Below are positions 33,825 to 43,059 of a stretch of DNA of 64,000 nt, in pieces (within the stretch, counting starts at the first letter, position 1; every line of letters starts with the position of its first letter). The DNA comes from Acidobacteriaceae bacterium TAA 166 (GTDB lineage: Bacteria > Acidobacteriota > Terriglobia > Terriglobales > Acidobacteriaceae). The notes beneath the pieces are model-generated. The model did not search any database. It worked only from the letters and a program-made list of their open reading frames with translations, and had not been told where the DNA came from. The stretch covers positions 1,042,685-1,106,684 of the forward strand of contig ATWD01000002.1 of assembly GCA_000421065.1 (NCBI GenBank), in the 5' to 3' direction. A program made the translations under genes and the position numbers.

Positions 33825-34139
33825 CTATTCGGAGAGCGCAAGTTCAACGTCTTTATCTGGAAAGACGGCACGGATTTCGATGTGTCCGCCCAGGGCACTG
33901 ACGTAGTTCCGCAGCGTTCCAAGTTTGACTTCGGAACGCTTTTCGAGGCGGGAAACCTCGCTTTGCTCCATCTTCATGGCGAGCGCGACCTTTCCCTGCG
34001 TCATCTTGCGGTCCTTACGCAATTCATCGAGCGTCATCCGCTTGAGAAGGGTGTTGGCGCGCTTCTTTGCGCGGGCGCGGCTGGCCGGAGTCATCAGCTC
34101 ATTGGCGATGCTGTCGTAGGAGAGGGTCTTGTTTGCCAT
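33825..34139 (-). CDS. XRE-family antitoxin (HigA-like)
   Basis: This 104-residue protein has a helix-turn-helix in LDELRKDRKMTQGKVALAMKMEQSEVSRLEKRSEVKLGTLRNYVSALGG. It lies 21 bp downstream of a RelE/HigB-type toxin gene, the toxin-first order of HigBA. It should bind the toxin and repress the pair. Confidence 0.85.
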   Translation of the reverse strand: MANKTLSYDSIANELMTPASRARAKKRANTLLKRMTLDELRKDRKMTQGKVALAMKMEQSEVSRLEKRSEVKLGTLRNYVSALGGHIEIRAVFPDKDVELALSE

Positions 34140-34160
34140 AGGTTCCTTTCTCGCTTGCGC

Positions 34161-34511
34161 TCACTTCTTCAGGTTTCGCAGGTGTTCGCGGTAGAGTTCA
34201 TCGGCATTGCGAATCAACTTCTCGTAAAAGCCACGCCGCCCATGTTTGTCGCCACCGATGAGCAGGATGGCGGAACGCTTCGGATCGAAGGCAAAGAATG
34301 CGCGAAGCGCCAGATGTTTGTCGTGCGCGGTACGCAACTCCTTCATGTTCGGGAATGCCGATCCCTTGACGGTATCGACATAAGGCCGGGCAAGCATAGG
34401 GCCGCGTTCCCTGAGAAGGTTTACGGCTGTATCGAACGATTCCCGTTCTGCCGGAGAGAGGGTCTGCATCCATTCCCGAAACTCAGGCGTGGCCCGAATC
34501 TCGTAAGCCAT
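34161..34511 (-). CDS. RelE/HigB-like toxin
   Basis: This 116-residue protein with MAYEIRATPEFREWMQTLSPAERESFDTAVNLL and MKELR...HLALRAFFAFDPKRSAILLIGGDK fits the phage-derived Gp49-like/HigB group of ribosome-dependent mRNA interferases. It is encoded opposite to the secretion operon and interrupts it between virB8 and virB11, probably stabilising the conjugative element. Confidence 0.85.
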   Translation of the reverse strand: MAYEIRATPEFREWMQTLSPAERESFDTAVNLLRERGPMLARPYVDTVKGSAFPNMKELRTAHDKHLALRAFFAFDPKRSAILLIGGDKHGRRGFYEKLIRNADELYREHLRNLKK

Positions 34512-34594
34512 GTATCCATTATGCGCTGTACATCATATTACGTCAAGCTCATATCCTCCGCTGCGGCGGCAAGCAACAATCAGGTGGTGGTTCC

Positions 34595-35569
34595 ATGAGC
34601 TTCGAGCTGATATTGCCGTTCTTTCCCGAAGAGTTGCGGGGCCTGCTACTTGACCCGTCCATCTCCGACCTGATGATTAACGGGACCACCGGCGTCTACG
34701 CGGATCGAGGTGGCGTGGTCGAGCATATTGCGCTCTCCACGCCGTACACCAACGACCGCTTGCAGGCCGCGATAGAGCGTGTCGCCCGTCTTCTCGGACA
34801 AGACCTTACCAGCCAGAATCCCATCCTCAATACACGCCTGCCGGACGGCTCTCGCGTCGCCGTCGTCGGCTCTCCCTCTTCCATTAACGGCCCCACCTTC
34901 ACCGTCAGGAAATTCAATCGCTGGTTCACGTCTGCGGAGCTGATTGCATCGGGGAGCCTGCCGGAGCAGATTCGAGATGCCGTTGTGGGCTTCATTGGAG
35001 AGCGCAAGAACGGCATTATCAGCGGCGGAACGGGCAGCGGGAAGACAACTCTGATGAAGGCGCTGCTAGACCATGTGCCGTTGCAGGAACGGCTCATCGT
35101 GATTGAGCAGCCCGCCGAGCTAAAGATAACCCATCCGAACGCCGTTCGTTGGGAAGCGGTCGAGGCCATCCCCGGCCAGGTTGCCGTTACTCCGAGCCAG
35201 CTTGTAGCCGCTGCATTACGCCATCGTCCCGACCGCATCATCATGGGCGAGATACGCGACGAATGCGGCTATGACCTCTTGCAAGCGATGAATACCGGCC
35301 ACGGTGGAACACTCTCCACCATCCACGCCAAGAGTGCGTGGGATGCGCTCAACAGGCTGTCCGATTTGGCCCTGAGTGCGAGACCGAATCTCAATCACTC
35401 TTTCATTCGCTCGGAGACGGCGGAGGCCATCGACTTTGTTCTCTATTGCGAGCGCGATCATGCGGGCCGACGCCGGGTACGCGAGTTGATTGCCGTGACG
35501 GGCTACAGCCATGCGGAGCAGTCCTTCCAGACCGAGGACATCTATCGTGCTCCCGCCGGAGTTGCGTGA
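34595..35569 (+). CDS. virB11: VirB11/TrbB-like secretion ATPase
   Basis: This 324-residue hexameric-type ATPase has a Walker A GGTGSGKT near 143-150. A His/Asp-box-like region (LIVIEQPAELKI) follows, then the Walker B-like RPDRIIMGEIRDECGYDLLQAMNTGHGGTLSTIHA, hallmark of the type II/IV secretion ATPases. It powers pilus assembly with VirB4. No gene promoter is seen directly ahead; read-through past the inserted toxin pair or a start within it is needed. Confidence 0.95.
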   Translation: MSFELILPFFPEELRGLLLDPSISDLMINGTTGVYADRGGVVEHIALSTPYTNDRLQAAIERVARLLGQDLTSQNPILNTRLPDGSRVAVVGSPSSINGPTFTVRKFNRWFTSAELIASGSLPEQIRDAVVGFIGERKNGIISGGTGSGKTTLMKALLDHVPLQERLIVIEQPAELKITHPNAVRWEAVEAIPGQVAVTPSQLVAAALRHRPDRIIMGEIRDECGYDLLQAMNTGHGGTLSTIHAKSAWDALNRLSDLALSARPNLNHSFIRSETAEAIDFVLYCERDHAGRRRVRELIAVTGYSHAEQSFQTEDIYRAPAGVA

Positions 35570-36032
35570 GGTTTGAGCTGATGAATTGCCGAAACACAAT
35601 CGAGTCGCACAGCCCATCCAAGAGCATGACGAATCTCCCTGCGATGCACTGTGTCTTCCGGCTTCTCCATACAGGCCAAACCTTGCACGGTATCGGTAGC
35701 GTCGCAGTCCTTGTTTGCGCGAGCAGTCGGCCAAACATGGGCATGTCCGTTCGCGGTGAGGGCGGAAGCCTGAGCAGCGATGGAGGCCGGGTTCTCCGAC
35801 AGGTCTCCTCAGAGCAATCCCAACCATGCTCGGTCACGGCTTCGGGGCTTTTCATGCGCCCGTCGGCAGCTCGCTCTTCTGCTTTTACGGCTTTCAGAAA
35901 ACTTTTGTGCAACGAACGCAAAAAGATTTTCCGAACCTTCCGCAAATGCAGAGCTTCGGCACTAGGGAGCATGGCCCACTCGCTTGTTTCGTGACCCGAT
36001 CAGATCGGGAATTTCAAAACGGAGACACCATC
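35570..36032. other. 463-bp gap before ssb, probably non-coding
   Basis: A frame from 35581 to 35994 (137 codons, Ser/Arg-rich) is open but has no family resemblance and weak coding character. The stretch may be a leader or promoter region for ssb. Nothing else was recognised. Confidence 0.35.
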
Positions 36033-36401
36033 ATGGAAACGAACCTCGCAATCCTCATCGGCAACCTCGGCGGTCCCGCCAAAACCTACACCAAGAACGG
36101 CAGCACATTCACCACGTTTTCGATGGCGACTAATACTCGCTTCAAGAACAAGGACGGCAAGTACACGACGCTCACCGAATGGCACCGTTGCATCGTCTTC
36201 GGCCCTCGTGCAGAAGCAGCCGGAAAGCTCGATACAGGCACGTTCATCGAAGTCCGTGGAGCGATTCGCCACACGGAGTACAAGGGCAGCAAGCGCGACT
36301 CGATTGTCGTCAACTCCTTCCTCAAACTCGACCGCTCCGAAAGGGTCGAGTCCGACGCTGAGGAGCACGACGAGATTCCCGACGAGGCGCTGGCCGAATA
36401 G
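36033..36401 (+). CDS. ssb: Single-stranded DNA-binding protein
   Basis: This 122-residue protein has the OB-fold pattern NLAILIGNLGGPAKTYTKNGSTFTTFSMATNTRFKN...WHRCIVFG...FIEVRGAIRHTEYKGSKRDSIVVN. The acidic C-terminus (DAEEHDEIPDEALAE) is shorter than and unlike the DDDIPF tip of chromosomal SSB. It coats transferred single-stranded DNA. A strong intrinsic terminator follows. Confidence 0.9.
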   Translation: METNLAILIGNLGGPAKTYTKNGSTFTTFSMATNTRFKNKDGKYTTLTEWHRCIVFGPRAEAAGKLDTGTFIEVRGAIRHTEYKGSKRDSIVVNSFLKLDRSERVESDAEEHDEIPDEALAE

Positions 36402-36418
36402 GCCGCGCCTCATCCGTA

Positions 36419-36447
36419 GAAGCCCGGCACATCACCGGGCTTCTTTT
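36419..36447 (+). terminator. Intrinsic terminator after ssb
   Basis: GAAGCCCGG and CCGGGCTTC are perfect 9-bp arms around a 7-nt loop and are followed by TTTT. Confidence 0.85.
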
Positions 36448-36489
36448 CCTGCTAAGGCCCGCATGATTGCACTCGCAAGAGGTTCCGCT

Positions 36490-37440
36490 ATGAGCCACAT
36501 TGCCGCCAGCTTTTTAAGACGCTGCTTCGTCCCCGAAGAGACCATTGCGATCCTGCTTCGCAGACCGGATGCCCCTGCTCCCATGCAGCGCGTCGTGCGC
36601 CTGGAGCAGGTGTTGGAGACCCGGTATATGGCATGGCTCTCTTATGAGAATCAGCACGGTCGCAACAACATCTATGTCGCCGCCAATCCGCTTCGCCCTG
36701 GCAGCCGCAAGCGCACCAAAGAGTGCATCGCTTCTGTGCGGCATCTGTACCTCGACATCGACGAGGATGGAGATGCCCGTCTCGCTGCGCTGCGGGCATC
36801 GGAGTCGGTGCCGCCGCCAACCTCGATTCTGTCCACATCTCCCGGCAAATATCAGGTGCTTTGGCGCGTCGAAGAGTTCGACTTTGCGCGTCAGGAACAG
36901 ACGCTCAAGCTGCTCGCTATCGCCTTCGGCGCGGACATTGCTTGCACCGACTGCAACCGTGTCCTGCGTGTCCCCGGTTTCCTGAATCGGAAGTACGATC
37001 CAGCCTACAAAGTCACGGTCGAATATCCCGACGATTCCGTTTGGACTCCCGATGATTTCCGGCTTGACGCGGGTGTTGTGGATGCCATGCTCTTCGCCGC
37101 TACTTCGACGCCGCGCAAACCGCCGTCGAAGCATAGTCATTCCGAGAGTGATTGGGCATGGGTTTCCCATGAGCTTGCTCACGGCAAAGACGCCACGAAG
37201 CTGACGCGGGAGCTGGCTTCGCGCCGCTCCGATAAGCCCAATCCGCTGTACTACGCGCAGCGCACCGTCGATGTTGCTTCGGCTCGCCTGTGGTTCATCG
37301 AAGGCATTCGTTTCGATGACGTGATCATCATGCTTGAATCCCGCCGCCGTTTCGAGCTTCCCGCCGCACTTTGCTCCGCTCGTGCGCGGGAGATTGCAAC
37401 CACGGCAGAACGCATGATTGCCCGCAAAAAGTCCGCCTGA
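36490..37440 (+). CDS. RepB-like DNA primase
   Basis: This protein of about 316 residues starts at the ATG at 36490, with AGAGG 8 nt upstream; an ATG at 36463 in the same frame also exists. It contains NNIYVAANPLRPGSRKRTKE, then HLYLDIDEDGD with the acidic metal-binding triad, then STSPGKYQVLWRVEEF and CNRVLRVPGFLNRKY. This is the archaeo-eukaryotic-type primase pattern found in RepB-like proteins of mobile elements. It probably primes the complementary strand after transfer, or replicates the excised element together with SSB. Confidence 0.8.
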   Translation: MSHIAASFLRRCFVPEETIAILLRRPDAPAPMQRVVRLEQVLETRYMAWLSYENQHGRNNIYVAANPLRPGSRKRTKECIASVRHLYLDIDEDGDARLAALRASESVPPPTSILSTSPGKYQVLWRVEEFDFARQEQTLKLLAIAFGADIACTDCNRVLRVPGFLNRKYDPAYKVTVEYPDDSVWTPDDFRLDAGVVDAMLFAATSTPRKPPSKHSHSESDWAWVSHELAHGKDATKLTRELASRRSDKPNPLYYAQRTVDVASARLWFIEGIRFDDVIIMLESRRRFELPAALCSARAREIATTAERMIARKKSA

Positions 37441-37464
37441 TTTCAACCCTCAAAGGAGAACGCA

Positions 37465-37779
37465 ATGCCACTCATCGAAGTCACCCAAATCCGCCGCGTA
37501 ACAGCCCACGTCCGGTTCAATGAGCCGGTCGTTACGCAGATCAATCAATATGCGGCTTTCATCGGTGCAACGCCCGATGAAGTCATCAATAAAGGACTCG
37601 AATATCTCTTCGATAAAGACCGTGATTTCGCGGCCTTTCGAGCCTCCGATAAATGCAAGGATGTGCCGGAGCTTCTAAAGCCCCGTCGCGCTAATGGAAC
37701 GAAGGCTCCTCGCAGCAGCGCGAAGAAGCCTTCAGCCGGGGTGGAGCCAGCGGAATCCGTGGCGGTTCGGAGAGCATGA
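37465..37779 (+). CDS. Small conserved hypothetical protein
   Basis: This 104-residue protein starts MPLIEVTQIRRVTAHVRFNEPVVTQINQYAAFIGATPDEVINKGLEYLFDKD, a short strand-helix-helix layout reminiscent of ribbon-helix-helix proteins. The tail is basic and Ala/Pro-rich. AAAGGAG precedes the start. It lies just before the oriT candidate, so a relaxosome or regulatory role is possible. Confidence 0.6.
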   Translation: MPLIEVTQIRRVTAHVRFNEPVVTQINQYAAFIGATPDEVINKGLEYLFDKDRDFAAFRASDKCKDVPELLKPRRANGTKAPRSSAKKPSAGVEPAESVAVRRA

Positions 37780-37860
37780 TGTGCTCTCTACATCCGTGCC
37801 AGTACCAGAGCGGTGCTGCGCACCGGGTGTATTTCGACACTCCACCCCTCATAGGGTCGT

Positions 37861-37932
37861 GCAGGTATACCAACGTAAACCCGCTGAAACAGAAGGAAAT
37901 ACGCTAAAGCCGGTATACGCAGGTATACCGGC
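37861..37932. other. Candidate origin of transfer (oriT)
   Basis: GCCGGTATAC and GTATACCGGC (37909-37918, 37923-37932) form perfect 10-bp arms with a GCAG spacer. A third half-site GGTATACC lies at 37864-37871. They fill the gap before the RHH accessory gene, which is followed by coupling protein and MobF relaxase genes. In R388 the order is oriT-trwA-trwB-trwC. Sequence symmetry is seen; oriT function is inferred from position. Confidence 0.5.
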
Positions 37933-37946
37933 CCGGAGCTATCAAA

Positions 37947-38312
37947 ATGGCGCTCCTTACTCCAGCAAACGGCACAAAGAAGACGACCAGTAAAACGGTC
38001 TTCCGTAACACCACGCGCTGCCTCAAGTTGACAGAAGACGAAGCGCGGTTGGTCGATGAAGTCGCCACGGCGAAGGGCGTTCCTCGTAGCGAATGGATGC
38101 GTGACGTGATCCTGCGTGAGCTGCGCTCGGAACCTGCGCCCGATGCTTCGTTGGCGGAGATTCTTGGCGTTCGCCTGCTTTTAGTCAATGTCCTGCGACC
38201 GCTCGCCGCAGGACAGAATCTCTCGCTCGAAGCATTCGACAAGCTGCTTGACCAGATCAGCAGCCTGAAACACGAGCTGGCCGGAAAACTCCTGGCAGAG
38301 GGAAGGAGATAG
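37947..38312 (+). CDS. Relaxosome accessory RHH protein (MobC/TrwA-like)
   Basis: This 121-residue basic protein contains KTVFRNTTRCLKLTEDEARLVDEVATAKGVPRSEWMRDVILRELR, a ribbon-helix-helix pattern. It lies immediately upstream of the coupling protein and relaxase and downstream of the inverted-repeat region. It likely binds oriT and helps relaxase nicking. Confidence 0.7.
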   Translation: MALLTPANGTKKTTSKTVFRNTTRCLKLTEDEARLVDEVATAKGVPRSEWMRDVILRELRSEPAPDASLAEILGVRLLLVNVLRPLAAGQNLSLEAFDKLLDQISSLKHELAGKLLAEGRR

Positions 38313-38316
38313 GACG

Positions 38317-40308
38317 ATGGCAAAGACAACGTGGGGACGCAAAGAGACGATCATCTGGCCGCAGCACCGGCCCATCTATACCTATGCTGCAATCTTCATC
38401 GCCGTATTTCTGACTGCCGTATTTCTCTACGCTCGCCTTCGCTTCATCGGTACGCCGATGCAGCGATTCTATATGCCGGTCTACGTGCGTACTTCCATCT
38501 TCGGATCATTCAGCCGGACGCATCGCAGCCAGTACCGGATGCTCTTTTTGACCGGGCATGGGATGAAGCCAAGCCCAGCCATGAATGACGATGTAGTGCG
38601 TGGGAAGACTCTGGAGCCGGGCGGTCGCGTCATCCCTCTGGCCCTTTCCCCGGCTGCGCTCCAGCATGGCGATGACCTGTTGTTTCGCGGCCCGGTACGG
38701 AGCTACGTGGACGCCCGGTTGTGCGACTACCTCAAAGTCGCTGTCTATCATAACGACCTATCCACCATCTTGAAAATCCCGCTGCTCTGTGGTGCGGGAA
38801 TCTTCTTGGTGCTGCTGCCGTTCGCCGTTGCCAAAGACGTGAAGCGGCAAAAAGCACTCAAGTACGGACGGCGGTTGAAAGGCCCGGAGCGGCTGACGCC
38901 GCAGGCGTTCAACCGCACCGTCAAGGGCGACGGCATTGGATTCAAAACCGATGACATGAAAGAGATGATTCGCATTCCTGCGAAGGCCGAAGCACAGCAC
39001 ATGCAGATCATCGGGGACACTGGCGCAGGAAAGTCCGCGTTAATGTTCCAGGTGCTTCGTCAGGTCCGCAGCCGCGAGGATTCGGCCATCGTATATGACC
39101 CGGCCCGCGAGTTCGTGAAGCGATTTTACGACCCATCAAGGGGTGACGTAATCCTGAATCCACTGGACGCACGCTGCCCCTATTGGGGGCCAGCCGAGGA
39201 GCTGCGCAGCCGTTCCGAAGCAAAGGCGCTGGCCGCGTCCTTGTTTCAGCCGCCGCAGGACAGAAAGGGTGAGTTTTTCATCGAAAGCCCGCAGAAAATT
39301 TTTGCCTTCCTGATGGCGTATGGCCCAACGCCGGACGAGCTGGTGCAGTGGATGTCGAACCCGGATGAGATCGACCGCAGGCTGAAAGGCACCGAACACG
39401 CGCACCTGATTGACCCGCGAGCGCACCAGCAGCGAGCCGGTGTTCTTGGCTCACTCGGATTGGTCGCGGACAGCCTGCGCTTGCTCCCGAAAAAGGGTGA
39501 AGGCAACGGGAGATGGACGGCTACGGAGTGGGCCGAAAAGAGACAAGGTTGGATCTTCCTTACCTCGCTTCCAGCCGAGCGCGAAGCGTTGCGCCCCTTG
39601 CAGAGTCTATGGATTGACTGGCTGGTGTTGCGGCTGTTGAATGAGCCGACCAAAGAGCAAAAGCGTGTATGGTTCGTCATTGACGAGCTGGCGAGCTTGC
39701 AGAAGTTGCCGCAGCTTCACACCGCCATCACAGAGAGCCGCAAGAGCCGGAATCCGGTCGTGCTTGGTTTTCAGGGCAAAGCACAGCTTGAGTATCTGTA
39801 CGGCCATCTGGCCGAGGTGATGCTGTCGCAGCCTGCGACCAGCGTTTGGCTCACCACCAAAGAGCCGAATGCTGGAGAGTGGGTGTCGAAATTCATCGGC
39901 AAGGTCGAAATCGAAAGGCTGCGCGAGACGCACTTTGACGGAACACGCGCAGGCCACAACTTCACTATCGAGAGACAGGTTGAGCCGCTGGTACTGGAGT
40001 CGGAAATCTCCGGCCTCGCGGACCTCCACGCCTTTATGAAGTACCAGAATTTCGTAACGTACTTTTCATTTCCGTATTTCGATATGCCGGAGATTGCCAA
40101 GCCTTTCGAGCTGCGCGAGCGCCCCGATGACAAGCTGCCGTATGACCCAAAAGCCATCCGTGGCGGCAACCAGGAATTGCAGCAGGTGCCGGAAGCCTCC
40201 GCTCCGTCGCCGGAGCCGAACGAGCCTGCGACCGCGGAAGTGATACAGCCCGAGCTTTCCGTCGTTCCCGATGCTCACGAAGAACAGAACGTGATTACGC
40301 ACGGTTGA
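38317..40308 (+). CDS. Type IV coupling protein (VirD4/TrwB/TraD-like)
   Basis: This 663-residue protein has two N-terminal membrane segments (about 20-42 and 150-165). Walker A GDTGAGKS is near 233-240, and the Walker B region is VWFVIDELASLQKLPQLHTAI near 450-470. KNPVVLGFQGKAQLE-type TraG/TraD motifs follow. It delivers the relaxase-DNA complex to the secretion channel. It starts 4 bp after the RHH gene and is followed 9 bp later by the relaxase. Confidence 0.92.
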   Translation: MAKTTWGRKETIIWPQHRPIYTYAAIFIAVFLTAVFLYARLRFIGTPMQRFYMPVYVRTSIFGSFSRTHRSQYRMLFLTGHGMKPSPAMNDDVVRGKTLEPGGRVIPLALSPAALQHGDDLLFRGPVRSYVDARLCDYLKVAVYHNDLSTILKIPLLCGAGIFLVLLPFAVAKDVKRQKALKYGRRLKGPERLTPQAFNRTVKGDGIGFKTDDMKEMIRIPAKAEAQHMQIIGDTGAGKSALMFQVLRQVRSREDSAIVYDPAREFVKRFYDPSRGDVILNPLDARCPYWGPAEELRSRSEAKALAASLFQPPQDRKGEFFIESPQKIFAFLMAYGPTPDELVQWMSNPDEIDRRLKGTEHAHLIDPRAHQQRAGVLGSLGLVADSLRLLPKKGEGNGRWTATEWAEKRQGWIFLTSLPAEREALRPLQSLWIDWLVLRLLNEPTKEQKRVWFVIDELASLQKLPQLHTAITESRKSRNPVVLGFQGKAQLEYLYGHLAEVMLSQPATSVWLTTKEPNAGEWVSKFIGKVEIERLRETHFDGTRAGHNFTIERQVEPLVLESEISGLADLHAFMKYQNFVTYFSFPYFDMPEIAKPFELRERPDDKLPYDPKAIRGGNQELQQVPEASAPSPEPNEPATAEVIQPELSVVPDAHEEQNVITHG

Positions 40309-40317
40309 GGAGTTGTC

Positions 40318-43059
40318 ATGCTCAATATCTCGAAACCGCTCTCCGCAAGCCAGGCACAGACTTACCACGAGAAAGAGTTCACCGCCGCCGAGCAGAACTA
40401 TTGGAAGCAGGGCGACACCATACAGGGTGAATGGCATGGCAAGCTGGCCGACACATTCGAGTTGTCCGGCGCTGTCGGCGCGGAGGAGTTCGCCCGCCTC
40501 TCCGAAGGCCAGCATCCGCAAACCGGCAGGCAGTTGGTCTCGCATCGTGTCGTCCATGAATACCGCAACGCACAGGGAGAGATGGTCTCTCCGGTCGAGC
40601 ATCGCGCCGGTTGGGACGCGACCTTCTCCGCGCCCAAGTCCATCTCTCTGACTGCCCTTGTCGGCGGCGATGACCGGGTGCGTGAGGCACACCGCGAGGC
40701 CGTCAACGTCGCCTTGAACGAGTTGGAGCGATACACACAAGCCCGCATCGGGGGCAACCATCCCGCCGAGACGACCGGGCGGTTTGTCGCAGCGAAGTTC
40801 GAGCATGACACCGCCCGTCCTGTCGATGGCTACTCCGCGCCGCAGCTCCACACGCATGTTGTCGTGTTCAATATGACCGAGCGCGACAACGGCAAGATGC
40901 GGGCGTTACAGCCGCACTCATTGTTTGAGAGCCAGCAGTTTGCTACCGCCGTGTATCAGTCCCATCTCACCTACAAGTTGCGTGACCTCGGCTATGAGAT
41001 TGAACCCGGCAAAAGCGGAGCGCCGGAGATCAAGGGCTACACGCAGGAGTACCTTGACGCCTCCAGCCCGCGTCGCCAGCAGATCGAAGAAGCTCTCTCC
41101 CGTAGTGGCTTTGCTGGCCCGGAGGCCGCGCAGATTGCCGCGCACAACACCCGCGACAAGAAAGTCACCCTGTCTCCCGACCAAATCCTGGCCGCGCATA
41201 AACAGATTGCCGACGAGTTCGGCAATCAGGCCGACCGGGTTGTAGCCGAGGCGCGGGAGCGCCGGAACGAACAGCGACCGGACAACGACCGCCGCCAGCA
41301 AGTTCGGGAAGCCGTCACCTTCGCCCGCGATAAAGGCTTTGAGCGGGAGGCCGTCGTGGACGAACGCGCTCTCTATGTCGATGCCTTGCGCCGTGGCATG
41401 GGAGAGATGACCTACCCGGAGGTTCGCGCCAGCTTTGAGGCGCGGGTCGCCTCCGGCGAGTTCAAAGAGATTGCCGGGAATGGCCACGAGGCCGGGCGAA
41501 GGTTTACCACTGCGGCGACCATTAAGGCCGAAAATGAAATCGTTCAGAAGGTGCAGGGCGGCCAAAATAGCGCATCACAAATCATGTCGGCTGAATCGGC
41601 AGTGCCGCTCTCGGAGTCACGGCCTCACTTCAACGCCGCGCAGCGGCGAGTCATTGAAGAGGTGCTTATCTCCCGCGATCAGGTGCAGGGATTGCAGGGG
41701 CGGGCAGGCTCAGGCAAAACTTCCGTGCTTGAAACTATCCGCGAGGGAGCCGAACAAAACGGCTACGCGGTGGAAGGTTTTGCGCCGACCTCGCGTGCCG
41801 CGAAGCAGCTCCGCGACGCTGGAATCAAAGCGGACACGTTGCAGCGCTTCCTCGCGGGCGGCGGCCTGCAGACCGCCGGCGATCCCGCGAGGAAGCATCT
41901 CTATATGGTCGATGAATCCTCTTTGGCATCGACGCAGCAGATACGTGACTTCCTTAACAAGATTGCCCCGCAGGACAAAGTTCTGTTGATTGGCGATACT
42001 CGCCAGCATCAGGGCGTCGATGCCGGAAAGCCCTTCGAGCAGTTGCAGGAAGCTGGCATGAAGACCGCACAGCTTGACCAGATCGTGCGTCAGAAACCCA
42101 ATCCCGAATTGTTGGAAGTTGTGGAGCATCTGTCGAAAAACGAAACCGCCATCGGCGTCGAGATGCTTGCACAGCAGGGACGCATCACTGAAATCAAAGA
42201 CCAGCAGGAGCGCATCGAGGCGATAGCAAAGAGCTATACGGCACATCCTGAAAACACCATCATCGTCTCGCCCGATAATGCGTCGCGCCGTGCGATCAAT
42301 CAGGCCGTCCGGCAGGAGTTGCAGACGCTTGGAGTCGTGGATAAGACAGATCATTCCATGCGCGTGCTGACGCCGCGCAACGACATGACCGGCGCGGATC
42401 GGGAGTGGGCGAGTCGTTATCAGGCCGGAGACGTTCTGCATTACACGCGCGGGAGCAAGGAGCACGGCATCGAGCCGAGAAGCTACGCCCAGGTCGTCAC
42501 CACGGACGCCAAAAACAATCTTGTGACTGTCCGCAGGCAGGACGGCCAGCAAGTGACCTATGACCCGTCACGGTTGCGCGGCATCGCCGCGTACCGTGAG
42601 ATCGAGCGCGAGTTTGCCATAGGGGAGAAAATTCAATTTACGGCTCCGAACCGGGACTTGCAGGTTGCCAACCGCGACCTCGGCACCATCCAGCAGTTCG
42701 ACAAAGACGGAACGATCAGTGTCCGCATGGATGGCCCGAAAGACAGAATCGTGCGCTTCGATGCCACCGAAATGAGGCACCTTGACCACGGTTACGCTGT
42801 GACCTCGCACAGCTCCCAAGGTCTCACCTCCGAGCGCGTGTTGGTCAACATGGATACCGAAGTTCATCCTGAATTGATAAATAGCAGGTTCGCCTATGTC
42901 TCCGTTTCGCGGGCCTCGCATGACGCGCAGATTTATACCAATGATGCCGCTTCACTTACCAGCAAACTGAGTCAGGATGTAAGCAAGAGCGCGGCTGTCA
43001 GCTTTGGCAACGCACAGAGCAATTCGATGGCGCAGGGATTGGCGCTCGCCGTTCGTTGA
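40318..43059 (+). CDS. MobF-family relaxase-helicase (TrwC/TraI-like)
   Basis: This protein has 913 residues. The N-terminal relaxase domain has candidate catalytic tyrosines Y16 and Y28 and the histidine triad H162, H178, H180 in FEHDTAR and LHTHVVV. A RecD2-like helicase follows, with Walker A GRAGSGKT near 460 and Walker B YMVDESSLAS near 530. It nicks oriT, stays attached to the 5' end and unwinds the strand for transfer. The start lies 9 bp after the coupling protein gene. Confidence 0.95.
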   Translation: MLNISKPLSASQAQTYHEKEFTAAEQNYWKQGDTIQGEWHGKLADTFELSGAVGAEEFARLSEGQHPQTGRQLVSHRVVHEYRNAQGEMVSPVEHRAGWDATFSAPKSISLTALVGGDDRVREAHREAVNVALNELERYTQARIGGNHPAETTGRFVAAKFEHDTARPVDGYSAPQLHTHVVVFNMTERDNGKMRALQPHSLFESQQFATAVYQSHLTYKLRDLGYEIEPGKSGAPEIKGYTQEYLDASSPRRQQIEEALSRSGFAGPEAAQIAAHNTRDKKVTLSPDQILAAHKQIADEFGNQADRVVAEARERRNEQRPDNDRRQQVREAVTFARDKGFEREAVVDERALYVDALRRGMGEMTYPEVRASFEARVASGEFKEIAGNGHEAGRRFTTAATIKAENEIVQKVQGGQNSASQIMSAESAVPLSESRPHFNAAQRRVIEEVLISRDQVQGLQGRAGSGKTSVLETIREGAEQNGYAVEGFAPTSRAAKQLRDAGIKADTLQRFLAGGGLQTAGDPARKHLYMVDESSLASTQQIRDFLNKIAPQDKVLLIGDTRQHQGVDAGKPFEQLQEAGMKTAQLDQIVRQKPNPELLEVVEHLSKNETAIGVEMLAQQGRITEIKDQQERIEAIAKSYTAHPENTIIVSPDNASRRAINQAVRQELQTLGVVDKTDHSMRVLTPRNDMTGADREWASRYQAGDVLHYTRGSKEHGIEPRSYAQVVTTDAKNNLVTVRRQDGQQVTYDPSRLRGIAAYREIEREFAIGEKIQFTAPNRDLQVANRDLGTIQQFDKDGTISVRMDGPKDRIVRFDATEMRHLDHGYAVTSHSSQGLTSERVLVNMDTEVHPELINSRFAYVSVSRASHDAQIYTNDAASLTSKLSQDVSKSAAVSFGNAQSNSMAQGLALAVR

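Noticed and set aside
33792..34598. Plus-strand open frame of 268 codons after virB8
   Set aside because: It is the antisense of the toxin-antitoxin pair, which has clear family patterns on the minus strand.
35581..35994. Possible 137-residue gene before ssb
   Set aside because: No family resemblance, unusual Ser/Arg-rich composition and no support from spacing; treated as a probable non-coding leader.
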